Positions 10,520-23,068 of a stretch of 64,000 nt of DNA are shown here, one piece after another. The notes under the pieces were generated by a model. That model worked only from the letters and a program-made list of their open reading frames with translations. It did no database searches and had not been told where the DNA came from. This DNA is from Hydractinia symbiolongicarpus (lineage: Eukaryota > Cnidaria > Hydrozoa > Anthoathecata > Hydractiniidae): the NCBI RefSeq assembly GCF_029227915.1, contig NC_079876.1, positions 9,054,001 to 9,118,000 on the forward strand. The letters are read 5' to 3'. Position 1 is the first letter of the stretch. Each line of letters starts with the position of its first letter. A program made the translations under genes and the position numbers.

Positions 10520-12790
10520 ATGTGATAAAGGAGACAATTGGACTCCAAGAAAAAACAATCTTCTTAATTTGACATGATTGCCGAAACTCAGCGATTATAC
10601 TGGGCGCTGTGGTAGCGCTTCATTTAAGAATTAAGATAAGAAAGTCATTTTTTACTGTGGGACCAATCCTAGCCGTTATCACGCGCTAAAGAAATACCGA
10701 CAGTTTCAAAAACTACATTTCATTGACTTTCCAACGGTGTCAGTCCGTTTGAGTTACAACGGTTGGGTCACATATTCGTACCAACATGTTTTTAGCGATA
10801 TTTTTCCGATATTACTAGGTTGCATCGCCTTTAACAATGAAACGATTGACTGTGGGACTTAATTGAACTAACTTTGGACTGTGACCTGATGAATGTGATA
10901 AATGAGACAATTGGACTCCAAGAAATAGCATTCTTCTTAATTTGACATGATTGCTTAAACTCAGCGATTACACTGGGCGCTGTTGTAGCACTTCATTTAA
11001 AAATTTAAATTAATAAGTCTTTCTTTACTGTGGGACCAATCCTAGCCGTTATCGCGCCCTGAAGAAATAGCGACAGTTTCGAAAACCACATTTCATTGAC
11101 TTTTTAACAGTATCAATCCGTTTGAGTTACAACGCTTGAGTCACATATTCCTACCAACATGTATTTCTTGATATTTTTCAGGTATTACTAAGTTGTATGG
11201 CTTTTAACAGCGAAACGATTGACTGTGGGAATTAATTGAACTGAGTATGGACTGTGACCTTACAAATATGAAAGTGAGACAATTGGACCCTTAGAAATAA
11301 CATTCTTCTTAATTTGACATGATTGCCAAAACTCAGCGATTACACTGGGCGCTGTGGTAGCGCTTCATTTATGAATTAAGATGAAAAAGTCATTTTTTTA
11401 CTGTGGGACCAATCCTAGCCGTTATCGCCCGCTGAAGAAATAGCGGCAGTTTCAAAAACTACATTTCATTGACTTTCTAACGGTGTCAGTCCGTTTGAGT
11501 TTCAACGGTTGGGTCACATATTCGTACCAACATGTATTTAGCGATATTTTTCCGATATTACTAGGTTGCATCGCCTTTAACAATGAAACGATTGACTGTG
11601 AGACTTAATTGAACTAACTTTGGACTGTGACCTGATAAATGTGATAAAGGAGACAACTGGACTCCAAGAAAAAACAATCTTCTTAATTTGACATGATTGC
11701 CGAAACTCAGCGATTATACTGGGCGCTGTGGTAGCGCTTCATTTAAGAATTAAGATAAGAAAGTCATTTTTTACTGTGGGACCAATCCTAGCCGTTATCA
11801 CGCGCTGAAGAAATACCGACAGTTTCAAAAACTACATTTCATTGACTTTCCAACGGTGTCAGTCCGTTTGAGTTACAACGGTTGGGTCACATATTCGTAC
11901 CAACATTTTTTTAGCGATATTTTTCCGATATTACTAGGTTGCATCGCCTTTAACAATGAAACGATTGACTGTGGGACTTAATTGAACTAACTTTGGACTG
12001 TGACCCTGTAAATGTGACAGCGAGACAATTGGACTTCAAGAAATAACATTGTTCTTAATTTGACATGATTGCCGAAACTCAGCGATTACACTGGGCGCTG
12101 TTGTAGCGCTTCATTTAAAAATTTAAATTAATATGTCATTTTTTACTGTGGGACCAATCCTAGCCGTTATCGCGCGCTGAAGAAATAGCGACAGTTTCAA
12201 AAACTACATTTCATTGACTTTACAACGGTGTCAGTTCGTTTGAGTTACAACGGTTGGGTCACATATTCCTACCAACATGTATTTCTTGATATTTTCCGAT
12301 ATTACTAAGTTGTATGGCTTTTAACAGCGAAACGATTGACTGTGGGAATTAATTGAACTGAGTATGGACTGTGACCTTACAAATATGAAAGTGAGACAAT
12401 TGGACCCTTAGAAATAACATTCTTCTTAATTTGACATGATTGCCAAAACTCAGCGATTACACTGGGCGCTGTGGTAGCGCTTCATTTATGAATTAAGATG
12501 AAAAAGTCATTTTTTTACTGTGGGACCAATCCTAGCCGTTATCGCCCGCTGAAGAAATAGCGGCAGTTTCAAAAACTACATTTCATTGACTTTCTAACGG
12601 TGTCAGTCCGTTTGAGTTTCAACGGTTGGGTCACATATTCGTACCAACATGTATTTAGCGATATTTTTCCGATATTACTAGGTTGCATCGCCTTTAACAA
12701 TGAAACGATTGACTGTGAGACTTAATTGAACTAACTTTGGACTGTGACCTGATAAATGTGATAAAGGAGACAACTGGACTCTTAGAAATA
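10520..12790 (+). repeat. Trimeric higher-order repeat, two mosaic copies (about 1119 bp)
   Basis: ATAAAGGAGACAA is at about 10525, 11644 and 12761. AAAACAATCTTC with GATTATACTGGG and TTATCACGCGC are shared by the first two. AGCGGCAGTTTC and GACTGTGAGACTT are shared at about 11442/12560 and 11593/12713. The middle parts differ (for example ATGAATGTGATAAATG at 10886 against GTAAATGTGACAGCG at 12008), so the two copies are patchworks and not a simple duplicate. Confidence 0.72.
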
Positions 12791-14009
12791 ACATTGTTCT
12801 GAATTTGACATGATTGCCGAAACTCAGCGATTACACTGGGCGCTGTTGTAGCGCTTCATTTAAAAATTTAAATTAATATGTCATTTTTTACTGTGGGACC
12901 AATCCTAGCCGTTATCGCGCGCTGAAGAAATAGCGACAGTTTCAAAAACTACATTTCATTGACTTTCTAACGGTGTCAGTCCGTTTGAGTTTAAACGGTT
13001 GGGTCACATATTCGTACCAACATGTATTTCTTGATACTTTTCTGGTATTTCAAGGTTGTATGGCTTTTAACAGCGAAACGATTGACTGCGGGACTTAATT
13101 GAACTGACTATGGACTGTGACCCTGTAAATGTGAAAGCGAGACAATTGGACTTCAAGAAATAACATTCTTCTTAATTTGAAATGATTGCCGAAACTCAGC
13201 GATTACACCGGGCGCTGTGGAAGCGCTTCAATTAAAAATTAAGATAAGAAAGTCATTTTTTACTGTGGGACCAATCCTAGCCGTTATCACGCGCTGAAGA
13301 AATACCGACAGTTTCAAAAACTACATTTCATTGACTTTCCAACGGTGTCAGTCCGTTTGAGTTACAACGGTTGGGTCACATATTCGTACCAACATGTTTT
13401 TAGCGATATTTTTCTGATATTACTAGGTTGCATCGCCTTTAACAATGAAACGATTGACTGTGGGACTTAATTGAACTAACTTTGGACTGTGACCTGATGA
13501 ATGTGATAAATGAGACAATTGGACTCCACGAAATAACATTGTTCTTAATTTGACATGATTGCCGAAACTCAGCGACTACACTGGTCGCTGTGGTAGCGCT
13601 TCATTTAAGAAATAAGATGAAAAAGTCATTTTTGTACTGTGGGACCAATCCTAGCAGTTATCGCGAGCTGAAGAAATAGCGACAGTTTCAAAAACTACAT
13701 TTCATTGACTTTTTAACAGTATCAATCCGTTTGAGTTACATCGCTTGAGTCATATATTCGTACCAACATGTATTTCTTGATATTTTTTGCAGGTATTACT
13801 AGGTTGTATGGCTTTTAACCGCGAAACAATTGACTGTGGGACTTAATTGAACTAACTTTTGACTGTGACCTGATAAATGTGATAAATGAAAAAATTGGAC
13901 TCCAAGAAATAGCATTCTTCTTAATTTGACATGATTGCTTAAACTCAGCGATTACACTGGGCGCTGTTGTAGCACTTCATTTAAAAATTTAAATTAATAA
14001 GTGTTTCTT
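12791..14009 (+). repeat. Mosaic monomers, no clear higher-order unit
   Basis: About 3.3 monomers of mixed class: one with CTTGATACTTTTCTGGT, one with TTATCACGCGC and ATACCGACAG, one with TTTTTGTACTG and TAGCAGTTATCGCGAGC, and one with TTGCTTAAACTC. Each class is found again in a neighbouring ordered block, so this looks like a recombination zone between them. Confidence 0.65.
13570..13599. other. Dyad cluster of the monomer (example with full 7-bp stem)
   Basis: CAGCGAC (13570-13576) and GTCGCTG (13584-13590) form a perfect 7-base inverted repeat around the loop TACACTG. CGCT (13586-13589) can instead pair with AGCG (13595-13598) around GTGGT. The two hairpins share the middle CGCT, so they exclude each other. 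In the commoner variant CAGCGATTACACTGGGCGCTG the first stem shrinks to 5 bp and the second grows to GCGCT/AGCGC. The cluster occurs once per monomer and is the site of the orientation switch at 892-899. Confidence 0.8.
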
Positions 14010-15501
14010 TACTGTGGGACCAATCCTAGCCGTTATCGCGCCCTGAAGAAATAGCGACAGTTTCAAAAACCTTATTTCATTGACTTTCTAACGGTGTCAG
14101 TCCGTTTGAGTTACAACGGTTGCGTCACATATTCGTACCAACATGAATTTAGCGATATTTTTCGGATATTACTAGGTTGCATCGCCTTTAACAATGAAAC
14201 GATTGACTGTGGGACTTAATTGAACTAACTTTGGACTGTGACCTGATGAATGTGATAAATGAGACAATTGGACTCCAAGAAATAACATTGTTCTTAATTT
14301 GACATGATTGCCGAAACTCAGCGACTACACTGGTCGCTGTGGTAGCGCTTCATTTAAGAATTAAGATGAAAAAGTCATTTTTGTACTGTGGGACCAATCC
14401 TAGCAGTTATCGCGAGCTGAAGAAATAGCGACAGTTTCAAAAACTACATTTCATTGACTTTTTAACAGTATCAATACGTTTGAGTTACAACACTTGAGTC
14501 ACATATTCGTACCAACATGTATTTATTGATATTTTTCAGGTATTACTAAGTTGTATGGCATTTAAAAGCGAAACGATTGACTGTGGGACTTAATTGAACT
14601 GATTATGGACTGTGACCCTGTAAATGTAAAAGTGAGATAATTGGACTCCAAGAAATGACATTCTTCTTGATTTGACGTGATTGCCGGAACTCAGCGATTA
14701 CACTGGGCGCTGTGGCAGCGCTTTATTTAAACGTTTAGGTAAATAAGTCATTCTTTACTGTGGGACCAATCGTAGCCGTTATCGCGCGCTGAAGAAATAG
14801 CAACAGTTTCAAATACTACATTTCATTGACTTTCTAACAGTATCAATCCATTTGAGTTTAAACGGTTGGGTCACATATTCGTACCAACGTGTATTTCTTG
14901 ATACTTTTCGGGTATTACTAGGTTGTATGGCTTTTAACAGCGAAACGATGGACTGCGGGACTTAATTGAACTGACTATGGACTGTGACCCTGTAAATGTG
15001 AAAGCGAGACAATTGGACTACAAGAAATAACATTCTTCTTAATTTGAAATGATTGCCGAAACTCAGCGATTACACCGGGCGCTGTGGAAGCGCTTCAATT
15101 AAAAATTGAGATAAGAAAGTCATTTTTTACTTAGGCACCAATCCTAGCTGTTAGCGCGCGCCGAAGAAATAAAAACAGTTTCAAATACTACATTTCACTG
15201 ACTTTCTAACGGTGTCAGTTCGTTTGAGTTTCAACGCTTGATTCACATATTCGTACCAACATGTATTTAGAGATATTTATCTGATATTACTAGGATGCAT
15301 CGCTTTTAACAATGAAACGATTGACTGTGGGACTTAATTGAACTAACTTTGGACTGTGACCTGATCGATGAGATAAATGAGAAAATTGGACTCCAAGAAA
15401 TAACATTCTTCTTAACTTGACATGATTGTCGGAATTTGGCAATTACACTGGGCGCTGTGGTAGCGTTTCAATTAAAAATTAAGATAAAAAAGTCATTTTT
15501 T
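14010..15501 (+). repeat. Tetramer unit 1 of 3 (1492 bp)
   Basis: The unit begins at the CTGTGGGACC preceding AAAACCTTATTTC. Its four monomers are: ACCTTATTTC/GATATTTTTCGGATATT; TTTTTGTACTG/GCGAGCTG; TGTGGCAGCGCTTTATTT with AAACGTTTAGG; and a fourth with GAAGCGCTTCAATT and ACTTAGGCACC. Marker spacings to the next copy are exactly 1492 bp (ACCTTATTTC at 14070 and 15562; GGCAGCGCTTTAT at 14715 and 16207). Confidence 0.92.
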
Positions 15502-16993
15502 TGCTGTGGGACCAATCCTAGCCGTTATCGCGCCCTGAAGAAATAGCGACAGTTTCAAAAACCTTATTTCATTGACTTTCTAACGGTGTCAGTCCGTTTG
15601 AGTTACAACGGTTGCGTCACATATTCGTACCAACATGAATTTAGCGATATTTTTCGGATATTACTAGGTTGCATCGCCTTTAACAATGAAACGATTGACT
15701 GTGGGACTTAATTGAACTAACTTTGGACTGTGACCTGATGAATGTGATAAATGAGACAATTGGACTCCAAGAAATAACATTGTTCTTAATTTGACATGAT
15801 TGCCGAAACTCAGCGACTACACTGGTCGCTGTGGTAGCGCTTCATTTAAGAATTAAGATGAAAAAGTCATTTTTGTACTGTGGGACCAATCCTAGCAGTT
15901 ATCGCGAGCTGAAGAAATAGCGACAGTTTCAAAAACTACATTTCATTGACTTTTTAACAGTATCAATACGTTTGAGTTACAACACTTGAGTCACATATTC
16001 GTACCAACATGTATTTATTGATATTTTTCAGGTATTACTAAGTTGTATGGCATTTAAAAGCGAAACGATTGACTGTGGGACTTAATTGAACTGGTTATGG
16101 ACTGTGACCCTGTAAATGTAAAAGTGAGATAATTGGACTCCAAGAAATGACATTCTTCTTGATTTGACGTGATTGCCGGAACTCAGCGATTACACTGGGC
16201 GCTGTGGCAGCGCTTTATTTAAACGTTTAGGTAAATAAGTCATTCTTTACTGTGGGACCAATCGTAGCCGTTATCGCGCGCTGAAGAAATAGCAACAGTT
16301 TCAAATACTACATTTCATTGACTTTCTAACAGTATCAATCCGTTTGAGTTTAAACGGTTGGGTCACATATTCGTACCAACGTGTATTTCTTGATACTTTT
16401 CGGGTATTACTAGGTTGTATGGCTTTTAACAGCGAAACGATGGACTGCGGGACTTAATTGAACTGACTATGGACTGTGACCCTGTAAATGTGAAAGCGAG
16501 ACAATTGGACTACAAGAAATAACATTCTTCTTAATTTGAAATGATTGCCGAAACTCAGCGATTACACCGGGCGCTGTGGAAGCGCTTCAATTAAAAATTG
16601 AGATAAGAAAGTCATTTTTTACTTAGGCACCAATCCTAGCTGTTAGCGCGCGCCGAAGAAATAAAAACAGTTTCAAATACTACATTTCACTGACTTTCTA
16701 ACGGTGTCAGTTCGTTTGAGTTTCAACGCTTGATTCACATATTCGTACCAACATGTATTTAGAGATATTTATCTGATATTACTAGGATGCATCGCTTTTA
16801 ACAATGAAACGATTGACTGTGGGACTTAATTGAACTAACTTTGGACTGTGACCTGATCGATGAGATAAATGAGAAAATTGGACTCCAAGAAATAACATTC
16901 TTCTTAACTTGACATGATTGTCGGAATTTGGCAATTACACTGGGCGCTGTGGTAGCGTTTCAATTAAAAATTAAGATAAAAAAGTCATTTTTT
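15502..16993 (+). repeat. Tetramer unit 2 of 3 (1492 bp)
   Basis: Near-perfect copy of unit 1. Differences I noticed are single bases: GGTTATGG at about 16092 where units 1 and 3 have GATTATGG, and AATCCGTTTGAG at about 16338 where unit 1 has AATCCATTTGAG. This is far closer than neighbouring monomers are to each other, so the tetramer is the recent unit of amplification. Confidence 0.92.
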
Positions 16994-18485
16994 TGCTGTG
17001 GGACCAATCCTAGCCGTTATCGCGCCCTGAAGAAATAGCGACAGTTTCAAAAACCTTATTTCATTGACTTTCTAACGGTGTCAGTCCGTTTGAGTTACAA
17101 CGGTTGCGTCACATATTCGTACCAACATGAATTTAGCGATATTTTTCGGATATTACTAGGTTGCATCGCCTTTAACAATGAAACGATTGACTGTGGGACT
17201 TAATTGAACTAACTTTGGACTGTGACCTGATGAATGTGATAAATGAGACAATTGGACTCCAAGAAATAACATTGTTCTTAATTTGACATGATTGCCGAAA
17301 CTCAGCGACTACACTGGTCGCTGTGGTAGCGCTTCATTTAAGAATTAAGATGAAAAAGTCATTTTTGTACTGTGGGACCAATCCTAGCAGTTATCGCAAG
17401 CTGAAGAAATAGCGACAGTTTCAAAAACTACATTTCATTGACTTTTTAACAGTATCAATACGTTTGAGTTACAACACTTGAGTCACATATTCGTACCAAC
17501 ATGTATTTATTGATATTTTTCAGGTATTACTAAGTTGTATGGCATTTAAAAGCGAAACGATTGACTGTGGGACTTAATTGAACTGATTATGGACTGTGAC
17601 CCTGTAAATGTAAAAGTGAGATAATTGGACTCCAAGAAATGACATTCTTCTTGATTTGACGTGATTGCCGGAACTCAGCGATTACACTGGGCGCTGTGGC
17701 AGCGCTTTATTTAAACGTTTAGGTAAATAAGTCATTCTTTACTGTGGGACCAATCGTAGCCGTTATCGCGCGCTGAAGAAATAGCAACAGTTTCAAATAC
17801 TACATTTCATTGACTTTCTAACAGTATCAATCCGTTTGAGTTTAAACGGTTGGGTCACATATTCGTACCAACGTGTATTTCTTGATACTTTTCGGGTATT
17901 ACTAGGTTGTATGGCTTTTAACAGCGAAACGATGGACTGCGGGACTTAATTGAACTGACTATGGACTGTGACCCTGTAAATGTGAAAGCGAGACAATTGG
18001 ACTACAAGAAATAACATTCTTCTTAATTTGAAATGATTGCCGAAACTCAGCGATTACACCGGGCGCTGTGGAAGCGCTTCAATTAAAAATTGAGATAAGA
18101 AAGTCATTTTTTACTTAGGCACCAATCCTAGCTGTTAGCGCGCGCCGAAGAAATAAAAACAGTTTCAAATACTACATTTCACTGACTTTCTAACGGTGTC
18201 AGTTCGTTTGAGTTTCAACGCTTGATTCACATATTCGTACCAACATGTATTTAGAGATATTTATCTGATATTACTAGGATGCATCGCTTTTAACAATGAA
18301 ACGATTGACTGTGGGACTTAATTGAACTAACTTAGGACTGTGACCTGATCGATGAGATAAATGAGAAAATTGGACTCCAAGAAATAACATTCTTCTTAAC
18401 TTGACATGATTGTCGGAATTTGGCAATTACACTGGGCGCTGTGGTAGCGTTTCAATTAAAAATTAAGATAAAAAAGTCATTTTTT
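16994..18485 (+). repeat. Tetramer unit 3 of 3 (1492 bp)
   Basis: Same four monomers in order. Noted differences are GCAAGCTG at 17397 in place of GCGAGCTG and CTTAGGACTG at about 18331 in place of CTTTGGACTG. The match stops at about 18486, where the next monomer begins as CTGTGGGACTAATCCTAGCC and diverges. Confidence 0.92.
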
Positions 18486-18486
18486 T

Positions 18487-18722
18487 GCTGTGGGACTAAT
18501 CCTAGCCATTAGCGCGCGCTGAAAAAATAGCGACAGATTCAAAAACTACATTTCATTGACTTTCGAACGGTATCAATCCGCTTCAGTTACAACTATTGCG
18601 TCACATATTCGTACCAACATGTATTTAGCGAAATTTTTCTCATATTACTAGGTTGCATCGCTTATAACAGTGAAACGATTGACTGTGAGACTTAATTGAT
18701 TTAACTTTGGACTGTGACCTGA
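18487..18722 (+). repeat. Unusually divergent partial monomer between blocks
   Basis: This stretch carries changes I did not see elsewhere: CGACAGATTC, TTTCGAACGGTATC, CCGCTTCAGTTACAACTATTG, GCGAAATTTTTCTCATATT and GCTTATAACAG. It joins the tetramer block to the following trimers and is not amplified with either. Confidence 0.7.
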
Positions 18723-20968
18723 TAAATGTGATAAAGGAGACAATTGGACTCCAAGAAAAAACAATCTTCTTAATTTGACATGATTGCCGAAACTCAGCGA
18801 TTATACTGGGCGCTGTGGTAGCGCTTCATTTAAGAATTAAGATAAGAAAGTCATTTTTTACTGTGGGACCAATCCTAGCCGTTATCACGCGCTGAAGAAA
18901 TACCGACAGTTTCAAAAACTACATTTCATTGACTTTCCAACGGTGTCAGTCCGTTTGAGTTACAACGGTTGGGTCACATATTCGTACCAACATGTTTTTA
19001 GCGATATTTTTCCGATATTACTAGGTTGCATCGCCTTTAACAATGAAACGATTGACTGTGGGACTTAATTGAACTAACTTTGGACTTTGACCTGATGAAT
19101 GTGATAAATGAGACAATTGGACTCCAAGAAATAACATTGTTCTTAATTTGACATGATTGCCGAAACTCAGCGATTACACTGGGCGCTGTGGCAGCGCTTC
19201 ATTTAAAAGTTTAGGTAAATAAGTCATTCTTTACTGTGGGACCAATCCTAGCCGTTATCGCGCGCTGAAGAAATAGCGACAGTTTCAAATACTACATTTC
19301 ATTGACTTTCTAACAGTATCAATCCGTTTGAGTTACAACGGTTGAGTCACATATTCGTACCAACATGTATTTAGCGATATTTATCTGATATTACTAGGTT
19401 GAATCGCTTTTAACAGTGAAACGATTGACTGTGGGACTTAATTGAACCAACCTTGGACTTTGACCTGATCAATGTGATAAATGAGAAAATTGGACTCCAA
19501 GAAATAGTATTCTTCTTAATTTGACATGATTGCCTAACCTCAGCGATTAGACTGGGCGCTGTTGTAGCGCTTCATTTAAAAATTTAAATTAATATGTCAT
19601 TTTTTACTGTGGGACCAATCCTAGCCGTTATCGCGCGCTGAAGAAATAGCGACAGTTTCAAAAACTACATTTCATTGACTTTCTAACGGTGTCAGTCCGT
19701 TTGAGTTTAAACGGTTGGGTCACATATTCGTACCAACATGTATTTCTTGATACTTTTCGGGTATTTCTAGGTTGTATGGCTTTTAACAGCGAAACGATTG
19801 ACTGCGGGACTTAATTGAACTGACTATGGACTGTGACCCTGTAAATGTGATAAAGGAGACAATTGGACTCCAAGAAAAAACAATCTTCTTAATTTGACAT
19901 GATTGCCGAAACTCAGCGATTATACTGGGCGCTGTGGTAGCGCTTCATTTAAGAATTAAGATAAGAAAGTCATTTTTTACTGTTGGACCAATCCTAGCCG
20001 TTATCACGCGCTGAAGAAATACCGACAGTTTCAAAAACTACATTTCATTGACTTTCCAACGGTGTCAGTCCGTTTGAGTTACAACGGTTGGGTCACATAT
20101 TCGTACCAACATGTTTTCAGCGATAATTTTCCGATATTACTAGGTTGCATCGCCTTTAACAATGAAACGATTGACTGTGGGACTTAATTGAACTAACTTT
20201 GGACTTTGACCTGATGAATGTGATAAATGAGACAATTGGACTCCAAGAAATAACATTGTTCTTAATTTGACATGATTGCCGAAACTCAGCGATTACACTG
20301 GGCGCTGTGGCAGCGCTTCATTTAAAAGTTTAGGTAAATAAGTCATTCTTTACTGCGGGACCAATCCTAGCCGTTATCGCGCGCTGAAGAAATAGCGACA
20401 GTTTCAAATACTACATTTCATTGACTTTCTAACAGTATCAATCCGTTTGAGTTACAACGGTTGAGTCACATATTCGTACCAACATGTATTTAGCGATATT
20501 TATCTGATATTACTAGGTTGCATCGCTTTTAACAGTGAAACGATTGACTGTGGGACTTAATTGAACCAACCTTGGACTTTGACCTGATCAATGTGATAAA
20601 TGAGAAAATTGGACTCCAAGAAATAGTATTCTTCTTAATTTGACATGATTGCCTAACCTCAGCGATTAGACTGGGCGCTGTTGTAGCGCTTCATTTAAAA
20701 ATTTAAATTAATATGTCATTTTTTACTGTGGGACCAATCCTAGCCGTTATCGCGCGCTGAAGAAATAGCGACAGTTTCAAAAACTACATTTCATTGACTT
20801 TCTAACGGTGTCAGTCCGTTTGAGTTTAAACGGTTGGGTCACATATTCGTACCAACATGTATTTCTTGATACTTTTCGGGTATTTCTAGGTTGTATGGCT
20901 TTTAACAGCGAAACGATTGACTGCGGGACTTAATCGAACTGACTATGGACTGTGACCCTGTAAATGTG
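18723..20968 (+). repeat. Trimeric higher-order repeat, two copies (1119 bp)
   Basis: ATAAAGGAGACAATTGG is at 18731 and 19850, 1119 bp apart. Both copies then run in step through the TTATCACGCGC/ATACCGACAG monomer, the TGTGGCAGCGCTTC/TTTAAAAGTTTAGG monomer and the CCTAACCTCAGCGATTAGAC monomer ending in CTTGATACTTTTCGGG. The match ends at about 20968. Differences are scattered single bases (for example ACTGTTGGACC at 19979). Confidence 0.9.
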
Positions 20969-23068
20969 AAAGCGAGACAATTGGACTTCAAGAAATAACA
21001 TTCTTCTTAATTTGAAATGATTGCCGAAACTCAGCGATTACACTGGTCGCTGTGGTAGCGCTTCATTTAAGAAATAAGATGAAAAAGTCATTTTTGTACT
21101 GTGGGACCAATCCTAGCAGTTATCGCGAGCTGAAGAAATAGCGACAGTTTCAAAAACTACATTTCATTGACTTTTTAACAGTATCAATCCGTTTGAGTTA
21201 CAACGCTTGAGTCACATATTCGTACCAACATGTATTTCTTGATATTTTTCAGGTATTACTAGGTTGCATCGCCTTTAACAATGAAACGATTGACTGTGGG
21301 ACTTAATTGAACTAACTTTGGACTGTGACCTGATGAATGTGATAAATGAGACAATTGGACTCCAAGAAAAAACATTGTTCTTAATTTGACATGATTGCCG
21401 AAACTCAGCGACTACACTTGACGCTGTTGTAGCGCTTCATTTAAGAATTAAGATGAAAAAGTCATTTTTTTCTGTGAGACCAATCCTAGCCGTTATCGCG
21501 CGCTGAAGAAATAGCGACAGTTTCAAAAACTACATTTCATTGACTTTTTAACAGTATCAATCCGTTTGAGTTACAACGGTTGCGTCACATATTCGTACCA
21601 ACATGAATTTAGCGATATTTTTCTGATATTACTAGGTTGCATCGCCTTTAACAATGAAACGATTGACTGTGGGACTTAATTGAACTAACTTTGGACTGTG
21701 ACCTGATGAATGTGATAAATGAGACAATTGGACTCCAAGAAATAACATTGTTCTTATATTGACATGATTGCCGAAACTCAGCGACTACACTGGTCGGTGT
21801 GGTAGCGCTTCATTTAAGAATTAAGATGAAAAAGTCATTTTTTTACTGTGGGACCAATCCTAGCCGACATCGCGCGCTGAAGAAATAGCGACAGTTTCAA
21901 AAACTACATTTCATTGACTTTCTAACGGTTTCAGTCCGTTTGAGTTTCAACGGTTGGGTCACATATTCGTACCAACATGTATTTAGCGATATTTTTCCGA
22001 TATTACTAGGTTGCATCGCCTTTAACAATGAAACGATTGACTGGGGGACTTAATTGAACTAACTTTGGACTGTGACCTGATGAATGTGATAAATTAGACA
22101 ATTGGACTCCAAGAAAAAACATTGTTCTTAATTTGACATGATTGCCGAAACTCAGCGACTACACTTGGCGCTGTGGTAGCGCTTCATTTAAGAATTAAGA
22201 TGAAAAAGTCATTTTTTACTGTGGGACCAATCCTAGCCGTTATCGCGCGCTGAAGAAATAGCGACAGTTTCAAAAACTACATTTCATTGACTTTTTAACA
22301 GTATCAATCTGTTTGAGTTACAACGCTTGAGTCACATATTCCTACCAACATGTATTTCTTGATATTTTTCAGGTATTACTAGGTTGCATCGCCTTTAACA
22401 ATGAAACGATTGACTGTGGGACTTAATTGAACTAACTTTGGACTGTGACCTGATGAATGTGATAAATGAGACAATTGGACTCCAAGAAAAAACATTGTTC
22501 TTAATTTGACATGATTGCCGAACCTCAGCGACTACACTTGGCGCTGTGGTAGCGCTTCATTTAAGAATTAAGATGAAAAAGTCATTTTTTACTGTGAGAC
22601 CAATCCTAGCCGTTATCGCGCGCTGAAGAAATAGCGACAGTTTCAAAAACTACATTTCATTGACTTTTTAACAGTATCAATCCGTTTGAGTTTCAACGGT
22701 TGGGTCACATATTCGTACCAACATGTATTTAGCGATGTTTTTCCGATATTACTAGGTTGCATCGCCTTTAACAATGAAACGATTGACTGTGGGACTTAAT
22801 TGAACTAACTTTGGACTGTGACCTGATGAATGTGATAAATTAGACAATTGGACTCCAAGAAAAAACATTGTTCTTAATTTGACATGATTGCCGAAACTCA
22901 GCGACTACACTTGGCGCTGTGGTAGCGCTTCATTTAAGAATTAAGATGAAAAAGTCATTTTTTACTGTGGGACCAATCCTAGCTGTTATCGCGCGCTGAA
23001 GAAATAGCGACAGTTTCAAAAACTACATTTCATTGACTTTTTAACAGTATCAATCTGTTTGAGTTACA
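20969..23068 (+). repeat. Trimer-type duplication with one monomer dropped
   Basis: GATATTTTTCAGGTATT at 21241 and 22361 (1120 bp) is followed by about 330 bp of close match, including the shared odd word CTGTGAGACC. After about 22690 the second copy matches 746 bp upstream instead (AAATTAGACAATTGG at 22091 and 22837), so one monomer is missing. The same arrangement is seen at 2021-3870. Monomers here belong to the class found at 4040-6240 (TTCTTATATTGACATG at 21751). Confidence 0.75.
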
